DNA from: Pseudomonadota bacterium
GTDB lineage: Bacteria > Pseudomonadota > Gammaproteobacteria > Steroidobacterales > GCA-2729495
DNA length: 64,000 bases
Reading direction: 5' to 3'
Assembly: GCA_963204745.1 (NCBI GenBank)
Contig: CAUJHF010000067.1
Coordinates: 1-64,000 of the forward strand
The position numbers were made by a program, and so were the translations under genes. Below the pieces are notes generated by a model that saw only the letters and a program-made list of their open reading frames with translations, had not been told where the DNA came from and ran no database searches. Below are positions 18,879 to 27,275 of this stretch, piece by piece (within the stretch, counting starts at the first letter, position 1; each line of letters opens with the position of its first letter).

Positions 18879-19501
18879 TGTTGTCTTTGCTGCGTCGTGT
18901 ATCGCCATTGCTGCTGAGCCTGGCTCTGGTGGCTTGCAGTACCGGCGCTCAACAGGGCGCTGAGCGCGGCGCGAAAACCGGTGCGGTCGGCGGTCTGGTC
19001 GCGGGCGCCGTCGGCAGCATCTTCTGGGGCGGCGATGCAGTGAATAACGCCCTGCGGTCAGCAGCGGTGGGCGCAAGCTCGGGCGCGGCACTCGGTGCGA
19101 TGCAAGGCGCGGAACAGGAAAAAAATACGCGGCAAACAGCTCCGGCAACGACAAGGAGCGCACCGGTCTATGATCCGGCGATGAAAGTCAAAATCGGTGA
19201 TCTGAATTTCGCGGCGAGCGAGGATCTTGCCCGTTGTCGCCATGTCAGTGCAATTTCAAAGGCCGAACGCGCTTTCAGGCTCGAGACTGACCCGAAGCGG
19301 CGCAACTACGCCCTGTTGATCGAGGCCATCGCCGCCGAGGAGTCAAACAATACCGGCAGGGCCAACGAGGTCTATGCGCAGTGGGGCAAGTTTGACCCTG
19401 CGTACGCCGATCGCGGCAAGGCGCGCGCCGAAGCACTCGACGGCGTGCTCAAGCTCCAGAAGGTGCGTCAGGAACAAGGGCTGCCGCCGCTTTGCACCTG
19501 A
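18878..19501 (+). CDS. Glycine-zipper lipoprotein, third gene of the MscS operon
   Basis: The 207-aa product has a type II signal peptide with lipobox LVAC (Cys20), then a glycine-zipper segment (TGAVGGLVAGAVGSIFWGG...AAVGASSGAALGAMQG) like those of 17-kDa antigen/OsmB-type lipoproteins. A polar C-terminal domain has an ARCRHVSAISKAERAF stretch with two further cysteines. It should sit in the outer or inner membrane leaflet facing the periplasm. It overlaps the MscS stop by one base. In this setting it may connect the channel/NTPase to the envelope; that is inference. I do not recognise the C-terminal domain. Confidence 0.75.
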   Translation: MLSLLRRVSPLLLSLALVACSTGAQQGAERGAKTGAVGGLVAGAVGSIFWGGDAVNNALRSAAVGASSGAALGAMQGAEQEKNTRQTAPATTRSAPVYDPAMKVKIGDLNFAASEDLARCRHVSAISKAERAFRLETDPKRRNYALLIEAIAAEESNNTGRANEVYAQWGKFDPAYADRGKARAEALDGVLKLQKVRQEQGLPPLCT

Positions 19502-19552
19502 GCATATCGCGGCAATCTGCGGCCTTTCGCTGATTGCCGGCCGTCCGGGTGC

Positions 19553-20644
19553 ATGCAAGAATCCCCGCCTGTGGCTATTCAGAACATCAAGCGCAGTGAT
19601 GCTCCCGGCGTCGATATCCGGTCGACGGCGCTGTTTCACCGACGCAGCGAGTACGATGTCACCAACACCGTGCGTGTCAGCTCCGTCGACGCGGTACGCG
19701 AAGCGGTAGAAGATCTGTTCGACATCGCCTGTCCCGGCACCTCTTTCGACAGCCTGTGGATGGCGTTCCACGATTTCCGGCGGCTGTTCCGCGGCCAGTT
19801 CGAGGGCTATGTCGGTTGCGACACCCTGTATCACGACCAGCAACACTCACTGGATGTGACCCTGGCGATGGCGCGGCTGCTGGCAGGCTATCAGCAAAGT
19901 TGCGCAGTCGCTGACCGTCTGGGCGTGGAGCGTACGGTGATGGGACTGGTCTGCGCGCTGTTCCATGATTCCGGATATATCCGGCGTACCGGTGAACGCC
20001 AACGCAACGGGGCGGAGTTGACCTCCTGCCACATCGCCCGCGGCGCCGAATTCCTCAGCAGTTATCTGCCGCGTATCGGTTTGGGGGCTTCAGTCGCTGT
20101 GGCCCGGCAGATCGTGCATTTCACCGGGTATGAGATCCCTTTCAACGACCTGGAACTCGACGACCCGCGCGACAGTGCAGTGGGCCATCTGCTCGGCACC
20201 GCGGACATGCTGGCGCAGATGGCAGACCGCTGCTATCTGGAGAAATGCCGCGACCGCCTGTATGGCGAATTCGTTCTGGCCGGAGTGGCTGTCGAGATAA
20301 AGGGCCCGCGTGAGCGGCTGGTGCGCTACGCCTCAGGCAACGACCTGCTGCGCAAGACACCCGGGTTCTGGGATGAGTCGGCCCGCGCGCGCCTCGAACA
20401 GAGCTTCAATCGCGCCTATCGTTACATGGAACCGCTGTTCAACGGCCAGAACCCCTATATGGTGGCAATCGAACGAAACCTCGCCTATCTGCGCCAGTTG
20501 CTGGAGGCTGATCGGCTCGATGCCCTGCGCCGCCGGCCGCCTGTGTTTACGGTTCTGCCGAACCCGATGAAATCGGTGGGTGCGCTGGTCAGCCGGCATC
20601 TCGCCAATCTGGACGCACCAGCGTCCTCCCTGACGCTCAATTAG
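19553..20644 (+). CDS. HD-domain phosphohydrolase resembling class I cyclic-nucleotide phosphodiesterases
   Basis: This 363-aa soluble protein has YHDQQHSLDV at residues 93-102 (H94, H98) and ALFHDSGY at 135-142 (H138, D139). Spacing and wording match the PDEase_I signature YHNxxHAxDV and the HD pair of eukaryotic 3',5'-cyclic nucleotide phosphodiesterases. A later conserved aspartate may be that in LLGTADMLAQMADR. By family it should hydrolyse a cyclic nucleotide or a related phosphoester, with two metals. No GAF or other sensor domain is visible; the first 60 residues are unassigned. It lies 52 bp after the lipoprotein on the same strand, possibly cotranscribed. Start ATG 19553 has only a weak upstream site. 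Confidence 0.7.
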   Translation: MQESPPVAIQNIKRSDAPGVDIRSTALFHRRSEYDVTNTVRVSSVDAVREAVEDLFDIACPGTSFDSLWMAFHDFRRLFRGQFEGYVGCDTLYHDQQHSLDVTLAMARLLAGYQQSCAVADRLGVERTVMGLVCALFHDSGYIRRTGERQRNGAELTSCHIARGAEFLSSYLPRIGLGASVAVARQIVHFTGYEIPFNDLELDDPRDSAVGHLLGTADMLAQMADRCYLEKCRDRLYGEFVLAGVAVEIKGPRERLVRYASGNDLLRKTPGFWDESARARLEQSFNRAYRYMEPLFNGQNPYMVAIERNLAYLRQLLEADRLDALRRRPPVFTVLPNPMKSVGALVSRHLANLDAPASSLTLN

Positions 20645-20664
20645 CCGACACGATCAAGGCGAGC

Positions 20665-21690
20665 TCAGCGCAGCGCCGGCACCACGTGCTCGCCGATGAT
20701 CCTCAGCGCATCCATCGGATTGTCGTGGAGGCGCAAACCGATCTCGGTCTGGCCGGCCTTGCCGAAAGCCCGGAAACGCTCGATTTCGCGATCCAGGTCT
20801 TCAATGCCGCCGGTCGAGGTCAGTCCTTCGCAGAGACGGTTGCACATTTCTTCTGACACCCCCTGGATGTTCCCGGAGCGGTCAAACCAGGCGGCGACAA
20901 ATTTGTCGAAGTTGCTGACGACCGTCTGGACTTCATCGGCGGTCAGCCAGAGCTTGATGAGATCGCCGTCCAGCTTGCGTGCGCGCCAGGCGAGTTCGCG
21001 ACGCGACTCGCGATAGGCTTCCTTGCGGTCCTTCTTCACATGCCAGGCCCAGAAGCTGTTCACGCGGATCGGCGCTGCACCCGGCTCACGTTTGGCAACG
21101 CCGATACGGACATTGTCCATTGCCGGCTTGATCAGTTCAGTCGGCGTGCAGCCGATGAATACGCCGTCGGCGACACGCGCTTCCATGCGCATCATCATGT
21201 GGCGGTACGCGGTGCCATAGACGAAAGGCGGTGGCGCTTTGAGCCAGTCGTAGGCGCAGGGATAGGTGACATTGAAGATCTCGCCCTTGTACCCGTCCTT
21301 GGCGAGCTTTTTGTGTCCGGCGCCCATCACGATCTCGATGGCTTCGCGCACCGCCACCACGATCTTGTCGGGCTTGTGCAGGGCCATCGCATCGAGGTTG
21401 CCTTCACCGGCACCGATCGCGGCCATGGCCCGACCTTGCGACAGTTCATTGAGGCTCAGCAACGCGTTGGCAATCTTCAGCGGGTGCATCTCGAAGGGGC
21501 TAACGGCGAGGGCGCCCATGCGCAGCTTTTTGGTGGCCTGTGCTACCGGTACCAGGCTGATGAAGGGATCCCAGTGGGCGAAGTAGTTGGAGGTCCAGAT
21601 CGCGCGGATGCCATAGCGCTCGGCCGCCTGGGCGAGCTCGACGAGCTGTGAAGGGCCCAGATCGGGCTCAAGAATGATGTCGACTTCCAC
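20665..21690 (-). CDS. LLM-class (luciferase-like) flavin-dependent oxidoreductase
   Basis: The 341-aa protein fits the bacterial luciferase-like TIM barrel: N-terminal strand VDIILEPDLG, a central SPFEMHPLKIANALLSLNELSQGRAMAAIGAGEG region typical of F420- or FMN-dependent members, and a C-terminal arm. Such enzymes are monooxygenases or F420-dependent dehydrogenases; cofactor and substrate are not clear. It starts at GTG 21690 with AGGAG about 9 bp upstream. Its upstream region carries an ordered repeat array (see 21719-21768). It converges with the HD gene. Confidence 0.75.
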   Translation of the reverse strand: MEVDIILEPDLGPSQLVELAQAAERYGIRAIWTSNYFAHWDPFISLVPVAQATKKLRMGALAVSPFEMHPLKIANALLSLNELSQGRAMAAIGAGEGNLDAMALHKPDKIVVAVREAIEIVMGAGHKKLAKDGYKGEIFNVTYPCAYDWLKAPPPFVYGTAYRHMMMRMEARVADGVFIGCTPTELIKPAMDNVRIGVAKREPGAAPIRVNSFWAWHVKKDRKEAYRESRRELAWRARKLDGDLIKLWLTADEVQTVVSNFDKFVAAWFDRSGNIQGVSEEMCNRLCEGLTSTGGIEDLDREIERFRAFGKAGQTEIGLRLHDNPMDALRIIGEHVVPALR

Positions 21691-21718
21691 GAGGGCTACT
21701 CCTGCGATGGCACTGCCT

Positions 21719-21768
21719 GTTACTCGTTTTAATCAGTAACTCACCACTGTATCGACAGTAAGTCACCA
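21719..21768. promoter_or_regulatory. Operator-like repeat array upstream of the LLM gene
   Basis: GTTACT and AGTAAC form an inverted repeat at 21719-21740 with a 10-bp A/T-rich spacer. The 13-mer CAGTAACTCACCA (21734-21746) recurs as CAGTAAGTCACCA (21756-21768), 22 bp away, two helical turns. The half-site AGTAAC is common in TetR-family operators, from memory. No regulator gene is adjacent. Regulation of the LLM gene is inference. Confidence 0.4.
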
Positions 21769-21826
21769 TATCATGGCGAACCCGGTGTTCTATAAGGGTT
21801 TTCGCGCTGCAAGCATTGTAGCTGCC

Positions 21827-22333
21827 CTAATCGTTTCCGGATACGGTTTCAGTGCCGGTGCGATAGATGCGCATGCCCCGGGCCTGGTAATTTGCCAGTG
21901 CAGCCGGGTGGTCAAGCGTACAGGTATGGACCCAGACCCGGTCGGGCCCCAGCCGCCAGGCATGTTCCAGCGCACTGCTCAACATGGCCCCGCCGAGCCC
22001 CTTGCCGATGAATGCCCGAAGCAGCCCGAAATAGACGATCTCGATCCCGCCGTGCGGATCCTCGCGCAGCTCGAAATATCCGGCGGGTTCGCCGGCCCAG
22101 CTCGCGGCAAAAGTATGCAACTCTGGCGCCTCGGCATATGCCCGCCAGTTAGCGTCGTCCCAGTCCCGCTTTTCCTGCCACGACCAGTCAGCACCGATAC
22201 GACAGTACATCGACTGATTGAACTGCCAGCGGGGCGGGATGAGGGGCCGAACCTGCAGGCGCGGGTCGCCGGGGGACTTCCGGCGCAGCTGCTCCGGAGC
22301 GTACATCACCAGGTAGCTGACGGTAACGGTCAC
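21827..22333 (-). CDS. GNAT-family N-acetyltransferase
   Basis: The 168-aa protein shows the acetyl-CoA pyrophosphate-binding loop in its GNAT form (FIGKGLGGAML, residues about 112-122), a preceding beta strand (IEIVYFGLLRA) and a downstream ANYQARGMRIYR segment typical of the C-terminal strand and helix. It would acetylate an amine on an unknown substrate. GTG 22333 overlaps the rraB stop by 4 bp (GTGA), so it is the third gene of a glmS-rraB-GNAT run. Confidence 0.8.
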   Translation of the reverse strand: MTVTVSYLVMYAPEQLRRKSPGDPRLQVRPLIPPRWQFNQSMYCRIGADWSWQEKRDWDDANWRAYAEAPELHTFAASWAGEPAGYFELREDPHGGIEIVYFGLLRAFIGKGLGGAMLSSALEHAWRLGPDRVWVHTCTLDHPAALANYQARGMRIYRTGTETVSGND

Positions 22334-22671
22334 CGGAGCCCTGAATCCCCGCTGACCGGCGGACAGCCCCAGCCATCGGCCTCGCCGCCGTGCTGGCGTG
22401 CCAGTCCACTGATCTGCTGCTCAAGGCTGTTCAGCAGCGCGTGCTCCGGTGGCATGTGCCGGGTGAGCGCGGTCTGCCACTTGTCGGTTTTCTCGTAAGG
22501 CGTCACCTGCGCCGGCAGCCCTAGCGCCGTGCTGGCCGCCAAGGCGAAGGCGTCGGCCTGGGCCCGGCTCTCGAAGATCACATAGAAGTCGATATCCCGG
22601 GGCGCGCTCAGGTCGTCGCCCTGTTCCTGCATGAGGCGCAGGAGTTCGCCATTGGTATCAGTGGAATGCAC
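22330..22671 (-). CDS. rraB: RraB-family ribonuclease E inhibitor-like protein
   Basis: A 113-aa acidic protein whose DIDFYVIFESRAQADAFA and VTPYEKTDKWQTALTRHMPPEH segments fit the RraB fold. In E. coli RraB binds the C-terminal scaffold of RNase E and changes its activity. The family also includes related domains of unknown role, so the function is provisional. GTG 22671 is the start; the gene begins 11 bp after the glmS stop. RNase E regulation next to glmS is interesting because glmS mRNA is a known RNase-regulated transcript in E. coli; any link here is speculation. Confidence 0.62.
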   Translation of the reverse strand: MHSTDTNGELLRLMQEQGDDLSAPRDIDFYVIFESRAQADAFALAASTALGLPAQVTPYEKTDKWQTALTRHMPPEHALLNSLEQQISGLARQHGGEADGWGCPPVSGDSGLR

Positions 22672-22682
22672 GCCGCAGGAGG

Positions 22683-24515
22683 TTACTCGACCGTTACCGA
22701 TTTGGCGAGGTTGCGCGGCTGATCCACATCCGTGCCGCGCAGGATGGCGACGTGGTAGGCCAGCAGCTGCATCGGAATCGTGTACACCGCCGGTGCCTGC
22801 AGATAGGTCACGTGCCTCGGCATGTTGATGACCGTAACGCCATCGCTGGATTCAAAGCCGGAGTCAGGGTCGGCAAATACGAACAGCTCGCCGCCACGGG
22901 CGCGGACTTCCATCAGGTTGGACTTGAGCTTTTCCAGCAGGTCGTTGTTGGGCGCCACAGTGATGACCGGCATGTCCGCGTCGACCAGCGCCAGCGGACC
23001 ATGCTTGAGTTCGCCGGCCGGATAGGCCTCGGCGTGGATGTAGGAGATTTCCTTGAGCTTGAGTGCCCCCTCCATGGCGATCGGATGCAGGATGCCGCGG
23101 CCGAGGAACAGTGCATGGTGCTTGTTGGCAAAGCGCTCGGCGAGCTGCTTCATCACCGGGTCCAGCACCAGGGTTTTCTCGATCAGGCCGGGAATCTCGA
23201 TCAGACGCGTTACCAGTCCGCGTTCGCGCTCGGCATCGGCGGTGCGATGCTTGGCGAGCGCGATCACCAGCATGGTCAGCGCCGTGATCTGGGTGGTGAA
23301 GGCCTTGGTCGAAGCGACACCAATCTCGGGACCGGCACGCGTCAGCATCACCAGTTCGGATTCGCGTACCAGCGAACTCTCCGGCACGTTGCAGATCGCC
23401 AGAGTAGACAGGTAACCAGAGCCTTTGGCGAGGCGCAGGGCAGCCAGCGTGTCAGCCGTTTCACCGGACTGGGAGATGGTCACGAACAGCGTGTTCTTTG
23501 GCACCACGGGGCTGCGATAGCGGTATTCGCTGGCTATATCCACGTGGCAGGGCAGACGACAAACCTGCTCGATCAGATAGCGCGCCACCGATCCGGCATG
23601 AAAGCTGGTGCCGCAGGCAACGATATGCACCGCCTCTACGCGAGCGAAGACTTCACTGGCTGCCGGACCGAAGGCCGCCTGCAGCAGTTTGCCGTTCGCC
23701 ACCCGCTCTTCAAGCGTCTGTGCCACGGCGCGCGGCTGCTCGTGGATCTCTTTGAGCATGTAGTGCGGATACTGGCCTTTCTCCGCGGCGTCAGCCGACA
23801 GTTCGCTCAGTTTTTCCTCGCGCGCAACCGGATGACCATCCAGGTCGGTCACCTTGATACCGTGTTTGCGGATCTCGGCCACGTCGCCTTCCTCAAGAAA
23901 GACGAAGCGACGCGTGACCGGCAGCAGTGCCGAGACATCAGAGGCGACGAAATTTCCGTTCTCGCTCAGGCCAATGACTACCGGGCAGCCACAGCGGGCA
24001 AGCACGAGCAGGCCCGGGTCCGACTCGCTCATCACCACCAGCGCGTATGCGCCATGCAGTTCGGCGACGGTGGCGCGCACGGCTGCGTAGAGATCCGGCT
24101 TGCTCTTCAGATGGTAGTGGATCCGGTGCGCGATGCACTCGGTATCGGTATCCGAGGCAAACACATAGCCCTGCTGCTTCAGTTCCTCACGCAGCTGCTC
24201 ATGGTTCTCGATGATCCCGTTGTGGACGATCGCGAGGCCATCGAAGGAGATATGCGGATGGGCATTTCGCTCGCTCGGTACGCCGTGGGTGGCCCAGCGG
24301 GTATGAGCGATGCCGATATCCGAATTCAGCGGCTCGGCATCCAGCGCGGCTTGCAGTTCTGCTACCTTGCCCTGGCGTCTTTGCCGCTTGAGCTGGCCAT
24401 CGCTCAGGACGGCCAGGCCAGCCGAGTCGTAGCCGCGATATTCGAGCCGGCGCAGGCCCTCCATCAGGACGGGGACGACATTCTGCTCAGCGATTGCACC
24501 GACGATTCCACACAT
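22683..24515 (-). CDS. glmS: Glutamine--fructose-6-phosphate aminotransferase
   Basis: At 610 aa the protein matches E. coli GlmS (609). The N-terminal nucleophile is Cys2 (MCGIVGAI) of the glutaminase domain, with RGYDSAG and HTRWATHG motifs. Two SIS domains follow, with CGTSFHAG and SQSGETADT for sugar-phosphate binding, ending in [11 protein letters not shown]. It makes glucosamine-6-phosphate from fructose-6-phosphate and glutamine, the entry to peptidoglycan and LPS amino sugars. GlmU is encoded 2.8 kb away. I do not see a glmS ribozyme signature in the short upstream region 24516-24669. Confidence 0.96.
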   Translation of the reverse strand: MCGIVGAIAEQNVVPVLMEGLRRLEYRGYDSAGLAVLSDGQLKRQRRQGKVAELQAALDAEPLNSDIGIAHTRWATHGVPSERNAHPHISFDGLAIVHNGIIENHEQLREELKQQGYVFASDTDTECIAHRIHYHLKSKPDLYAAVRATVAELHGAYALVVMSESDPGLLVLARCGCPVVIGLSENGNFVASDVSALLPVTRRFVFLEEGDVAEIRKHGIKVTDLDGHPVAREEKLSELSADAAEKGQYPHYMLKEIHEQPRAVAQTLEERVANGKLLQAAFGPAASEVFARVEAVHIVACGTSFHAGSVARYLIEQVCRLPCHVDIASEYRYRSPVVPKNTLFVTISQSGETADTLAALRLAKGSGYLSTLAICNVPESSLVRESELVMLTRAGPEIGVASTKAFTTQITALTMLVIALAKHRTADAERERGLVTRLIEIPGLIEKTLVLDPVMKQLAERFANKHHALFLGRGILHPIAMEGALKLKEISYIHAEAYPAGELKHGPLALVDADMPVITVAPNNDLLEKLKSNLMEVRARGGELFVFADPDSGFESSDGVTVINMPRHVTYLQAPAVYTIPMQLLAYHVAILRGTDVDQPRNLAKSVTVE

Positions 24516-24669
24516 AGAATGAATTATGACTTAGCGACCAGGGAATAGCGCCCTAAGGTAGCGGTTAAGGGGTTACGGGGCTGTAACCTGCATCGCATTT
24601 ACATGCGGACGATGTTTGCCCTGGTTATCAATTATTCTTCCTGTTCCCGAACCATCTGACGGGACCACC

Positions 24670-26139
24670 ATGCCGCCAATCAGAGTCAGGCCATCCGGCA
24701 GTGTTTCCCCGGCCAACTGGTACTCGCGACTCTGGATCGTACTGGCACTGCTGCCAGGTCTCTGGGCACTGTTCATCCGCGTTCCGGTGCCCATCGATGA
24801 GACCCGCTATCTCACTGTGGCCTGGGAAATGTGGCTCCGGCACGACCTGCTGGTGCTGCACCTGAATGGCGCTCCCTATAGCCACAAGCCGCCGGTACTT
24901 TTCTGGCTCATCCAGGCCGGCTGGGCGCTTTTTGGTGTCAACGAGTGGTGGCCACGGCTGATCGGACCGCTGAGCAGCGTGGCAGCGATCGGCCTCGCGA
25001 CCCGGCTAGCACGCACGCTCTGGCCACAGGACTCCGCAACAGCTGATCGAGTGCCGTGGATTCTCGCCGGCTCTGTCGGTTGGCTGTCCCTGAGCCAGAT
25101 GCTGATGTTTGACATGTTGCTGACGGCCAGTGCGCTGGTCGGCCTGCTCGGTATCTGGGAGGCCGGCCACGCAGGCCGCATCAATCACTGGGGAATCGTG
25201 GCGCTCGCCATCGGTGTGGGCCTGTTGATCAAGGGCCCGGTGATCTTTGTCCATGTGCTCGTACCGGCACTGCTTGCGCCGCTGTGGAGCCAGCGTGCGC
25301 GGAATAACCCCGGGGGCTGGATCGCTGCCTGTATTGTCACTGCCCTCGGCGGTACGGCTATCGCAGCACTATGGGCAATCCCTGCCGCCATTGCCGGCGG
25401 AGCAGAATATGGCGCGGCCATTCTCTGGGGTCAGACCACCGGACGCATGACGAACAGCTTCGCCCATGCGCGCGGGCCCTGGTTCTACCTGCTAATCCTG
25501 CCGGCGATGCTGCTGCCCTGGTCTCTCGGTCTGCGGCCCTGGCGCCAGTTGCGAGCCGGCGTCATTGCCGACACTGGCGGGCGTTTTCTGAGCACATGGC
25601 TCGGCTCGGTATTCCTGATCCTGACGCTTATCAGTGGCAAACAACTTCACTATCTGCTGCCGCTACTGCCGCCTGCGGCATTGCTGCTGGCGCGTGGCGG
25701 GGGGCATGTGAACGGCATCCGTGATTTTCGCCTGCCAGCTATCGCGCTGATTGTGGTGCTGGTGGTTATGAGCAGCGCTACGGTGTATTTCAGCCGTTAT
25801 GCGCCGGGCCTCGATCTGCGCCGGCCGGCCGCTGCCGTTGCCGTGCTCCGACAGTCGGGGGCTGAGGTTGCTGCCCTGGCCCCCTATCAGGGTCAGCTGA
25901 CATTTCTGGCCCGGGACGAACGGACCCTGGCTGAGGTACCCGCAGGGGAACTCGCCGGCTGGACCGCCGCGCATCCCGATGCATATGTGCTGACTTTTGA
26001 CGACCTGCCGACGGCAGGTCTGCCGTTGCAGGCTGTCGCCAGCTACCCATACGGCAGCAAGATACTGACGATCTGGCAGGTAACAAAGACCCTGACGGCG
26101 CCGCCTGCGGCCGCCCCCAACGGCGCACACCACGATTGA
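24670..26139 (+). CDS. GT39-family membrane glycosyltransferase (ArnT/PMT-like)
   Basis: The 489-aa integral membrane protein has about ten to eleven hydrophobic helices. The first periplasmic loop holds the acidic motif PIDETRYLTVAWEMW followed by NGAPYSHKPPVLFWLIQAGW, as in ArnT and other PMT/GT39 enzymes that move a sugar from undecaprenyl phosphate to lipid A or another acceptor on the periplasmic face. ATG 24670 gives MPPIRV and has GGGA upstream; an earlier TTG is less likely. With the following GT2 and LAB_N genes it forms a donor-synthesis and transfer set. Sugar and acceptor are unknown. Confidence 0.82.
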   Translation: MPPIRVRPSGSVSPANWYSRLWIVLALLPGLWALFIRVPVPIDETRYLTVAWEMWLRHDLLVLHLNGAPYSHKPPVLFWLIQAGWALFGVNEWWPRLIGPLSSVAAIGLATRLARTLWPQDSATADRVPWILAGSVGWLSLSQMLMFDMLLTASALVGLLGIWEAGHAGRINHWGIVALAIGVGLLIKGPVIFVHVLVPALLAPLWSQRARNNPGGWIAACIVTALGGTAIAALWAIPAAIAGGAEYGAAILWGQTTGRMTNSFAHARGPWFYLLILPAMLLPWSLGLRPWRQLRAGVIADTGGRFLSTWLGSVFLILTLISGKQLHYLLPLLPPAALLLARGGGHVNGIRDFRLPAIALIVVLVVMSSATVYFSRYAPGLDLRRPAAAVAVLRQSGAEVAALAPYQGQLTFLARDERTLAEVPAGELAGWTAAHPDAYVLTFDDLPTAGLPLQAVASYPYGSKILTIWQVTKTLTAPPAAAPNGAHHD

Positions 26140-26193
26140 TTTCGCCGGCCCGATGCGTCCTACTCTTTGTTCAGGGCAACGCAGAGCATTGCT

Positions 26194-26958
26194 GTGATTC
26201 AGTCCATACCGGTATCGGTCGTTGTTCCGATGTACAACGAAGCCGGCAATGTGCGTCCGCTCGTCGCGGAGATCATCACAGCGCTCAATGAGCAAGCTCC
26301 TTTCGAGATCATAATCGTCGACGATGCCAGCGAGGACGAGACCGCCGGTCAGGTCCGGGCACTGGCGGAGACGACCCCTGCGCTGCGACTGATCCGTCAT
26401 CCCCGCCGTAGCGGACAAAGTACCGCCCTCTGGAACGGTGTCCGGGCGGCCCGCCACCCCTGGATCGTCAGCCTTGATGGCGATCTGCAAAATGACCCTG
26501 CAGATATCCCGGGAATGCTGCAAGCACTGCGGACTGCCCGTGCAGAAAGCCAGGTACGACTGATCATCGGACATCGCCAGCAGCGTCAGGATTCCTGGCT
26601 GCGGCGCCTGTCGTCCCGGGTCGCCAATGGTGTGCGTGGACGACTCCTTGGTGACGCCACACCGGACACCGGTTGTGGCCTCAAGCTCTTCGAGCGCTCG
26701 ACTTTTCTCGCATTACCGTACTTCAATCACATGCACCGCTTCCTGCCAGCTTTGGTCCAGCAGCTGGGTTACGGCGTGCTGTCTGTCCCGGTAAGCCATC
26801 GGCCACGCATTCACGGTCGATCCAAGTACGGCGTCAGCAACCGGCTCTGGGCCGGACTCGTCGACCTGGCCGGCGTCGCCTGGCTCGCCCGGCGTAATCG
26901 TCGTATTCCGGCGACGGAGGAATTTCTGGTGCCCTATTCCGGAGAAAAGGACACGTGA
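26194..26958 (+). CDS. GT2-family polyprenyl-phosphate glycosyltransferase (DPM1-like)
   Basis: A 254-aa GT-A fold enzyme with VVVPMYNEAGNV at the start, IIIVDDASEDET, and VSLDGDLQNDP carrying the DxD metal site, all as in ArnC/DPM1-type enzymes that load a sugar onto polyprenyl phosphate. It lacks the C-terminal pair of membrane helices found in ArnC/GtrB, so it is probably peripheral. The start is uncertain: GTG 26194 is chosen, TTG 26167 is the alternative, and neither has a strong ribosome-binding site. Its stop overlaps the GTG of the LAB_N gene. Confidence 0.82.
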   Translation: MIQSIPVSVVVPMYNEAGNVRPLVAEIITALNEQAPFEIIIVDDASEDETAGQVRALAETTPALRLIRHPRRSGQSTALWNGVRAARHPWIVSLDGDLQNDPADIPGMLQALRTARAESQVRLIIGHRQQRQDSWLRRLSSRVANGVRGRLLGDATPDTGCGLKLFERSTFLALPYFNHMHRFLPALVQQLGYGVLSVPVSHRPRIHGRSKYGVSNRLWAGLVDLAGVAWLARRNRRIPATEEFLVPYSGEKDT

Positions 26959-27248
26959 ACGCCTGGTTTGCTGATCGACAACACATATTGCTGGTGATTG
27001 GCTTGCTGGGCCAGGCACTCTTCTCCGCCCGCTTCGTTGTCCAGTGGCTGGCCAGCGAACGGGCACACGCCAGCGTTGTCCCCATGATGTTCTGGTATTT
27101 CAGCATCGCCGGCGGCGTTACGCTGCTTGTGTACGCCATCGGCCGCCGTGATCCCGTCTTCATTCTCGGACAGGGTATCGGGCTGCTCATTTATGCGCGG
27201 AATATCGCGCTGCTGCTCCGTCGTCGCAAGGCGGGAGATCGCGGCTGA
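26955..27248 (+). CDS. LAB_N domain small membrane protein
   Basis: The 97-aa protein has three hydrophobic segments and matches the lipid-A-disaccharide synthase N-terminal-like domain (LAB_N): GLLGQALFSARFVVQWLASE, then MMFWYFSIAGGVTLLVYAI, then ILGQGIGLLIYARNI. It is commonly found beside GT2 and GT39 genes, and is proposed to act as a membrane partner or flippase-like subunit in lipid-linked sugar transfer. GTG 26955 overlaps the GT2 stop. Its own TGA lies in the core of a REP-like palindrome (27238-27275). Confidence 0.85.
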   Translation: MNAWFADRQHILLVIGLLGQALFSARFVVQWLASERAHASVVPMMFWYFSIAGGVTLLVYAIGRRDPVFILGQGIGLLIYARNIALLLRRRKAGDRG

Positions 27249-27275
27249 AGCCGCTCCCACAGAAGGCGCTCCTAC
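27238..27275. repeat. REP-like palindrome between convergent genes
   Basis: The core GCGGCTGAAGCCGCTCCCAC and the end GCGCTCCTAC match copies at 28.7, 29.25 and 30.7 kb. It spans the last codons of the LAB_N gene and the stop codon of glmU, so it probably serves as a hairpin between the convergent transcripts. Confidence 0.85.

Noticed and set aside
24516-24669. glmS ribozyme or tRNA-like structure upstream of glmS
   Set aside because: No conserved ribozyme core or cloverleaf could be seen; only short chance inverted repeats.
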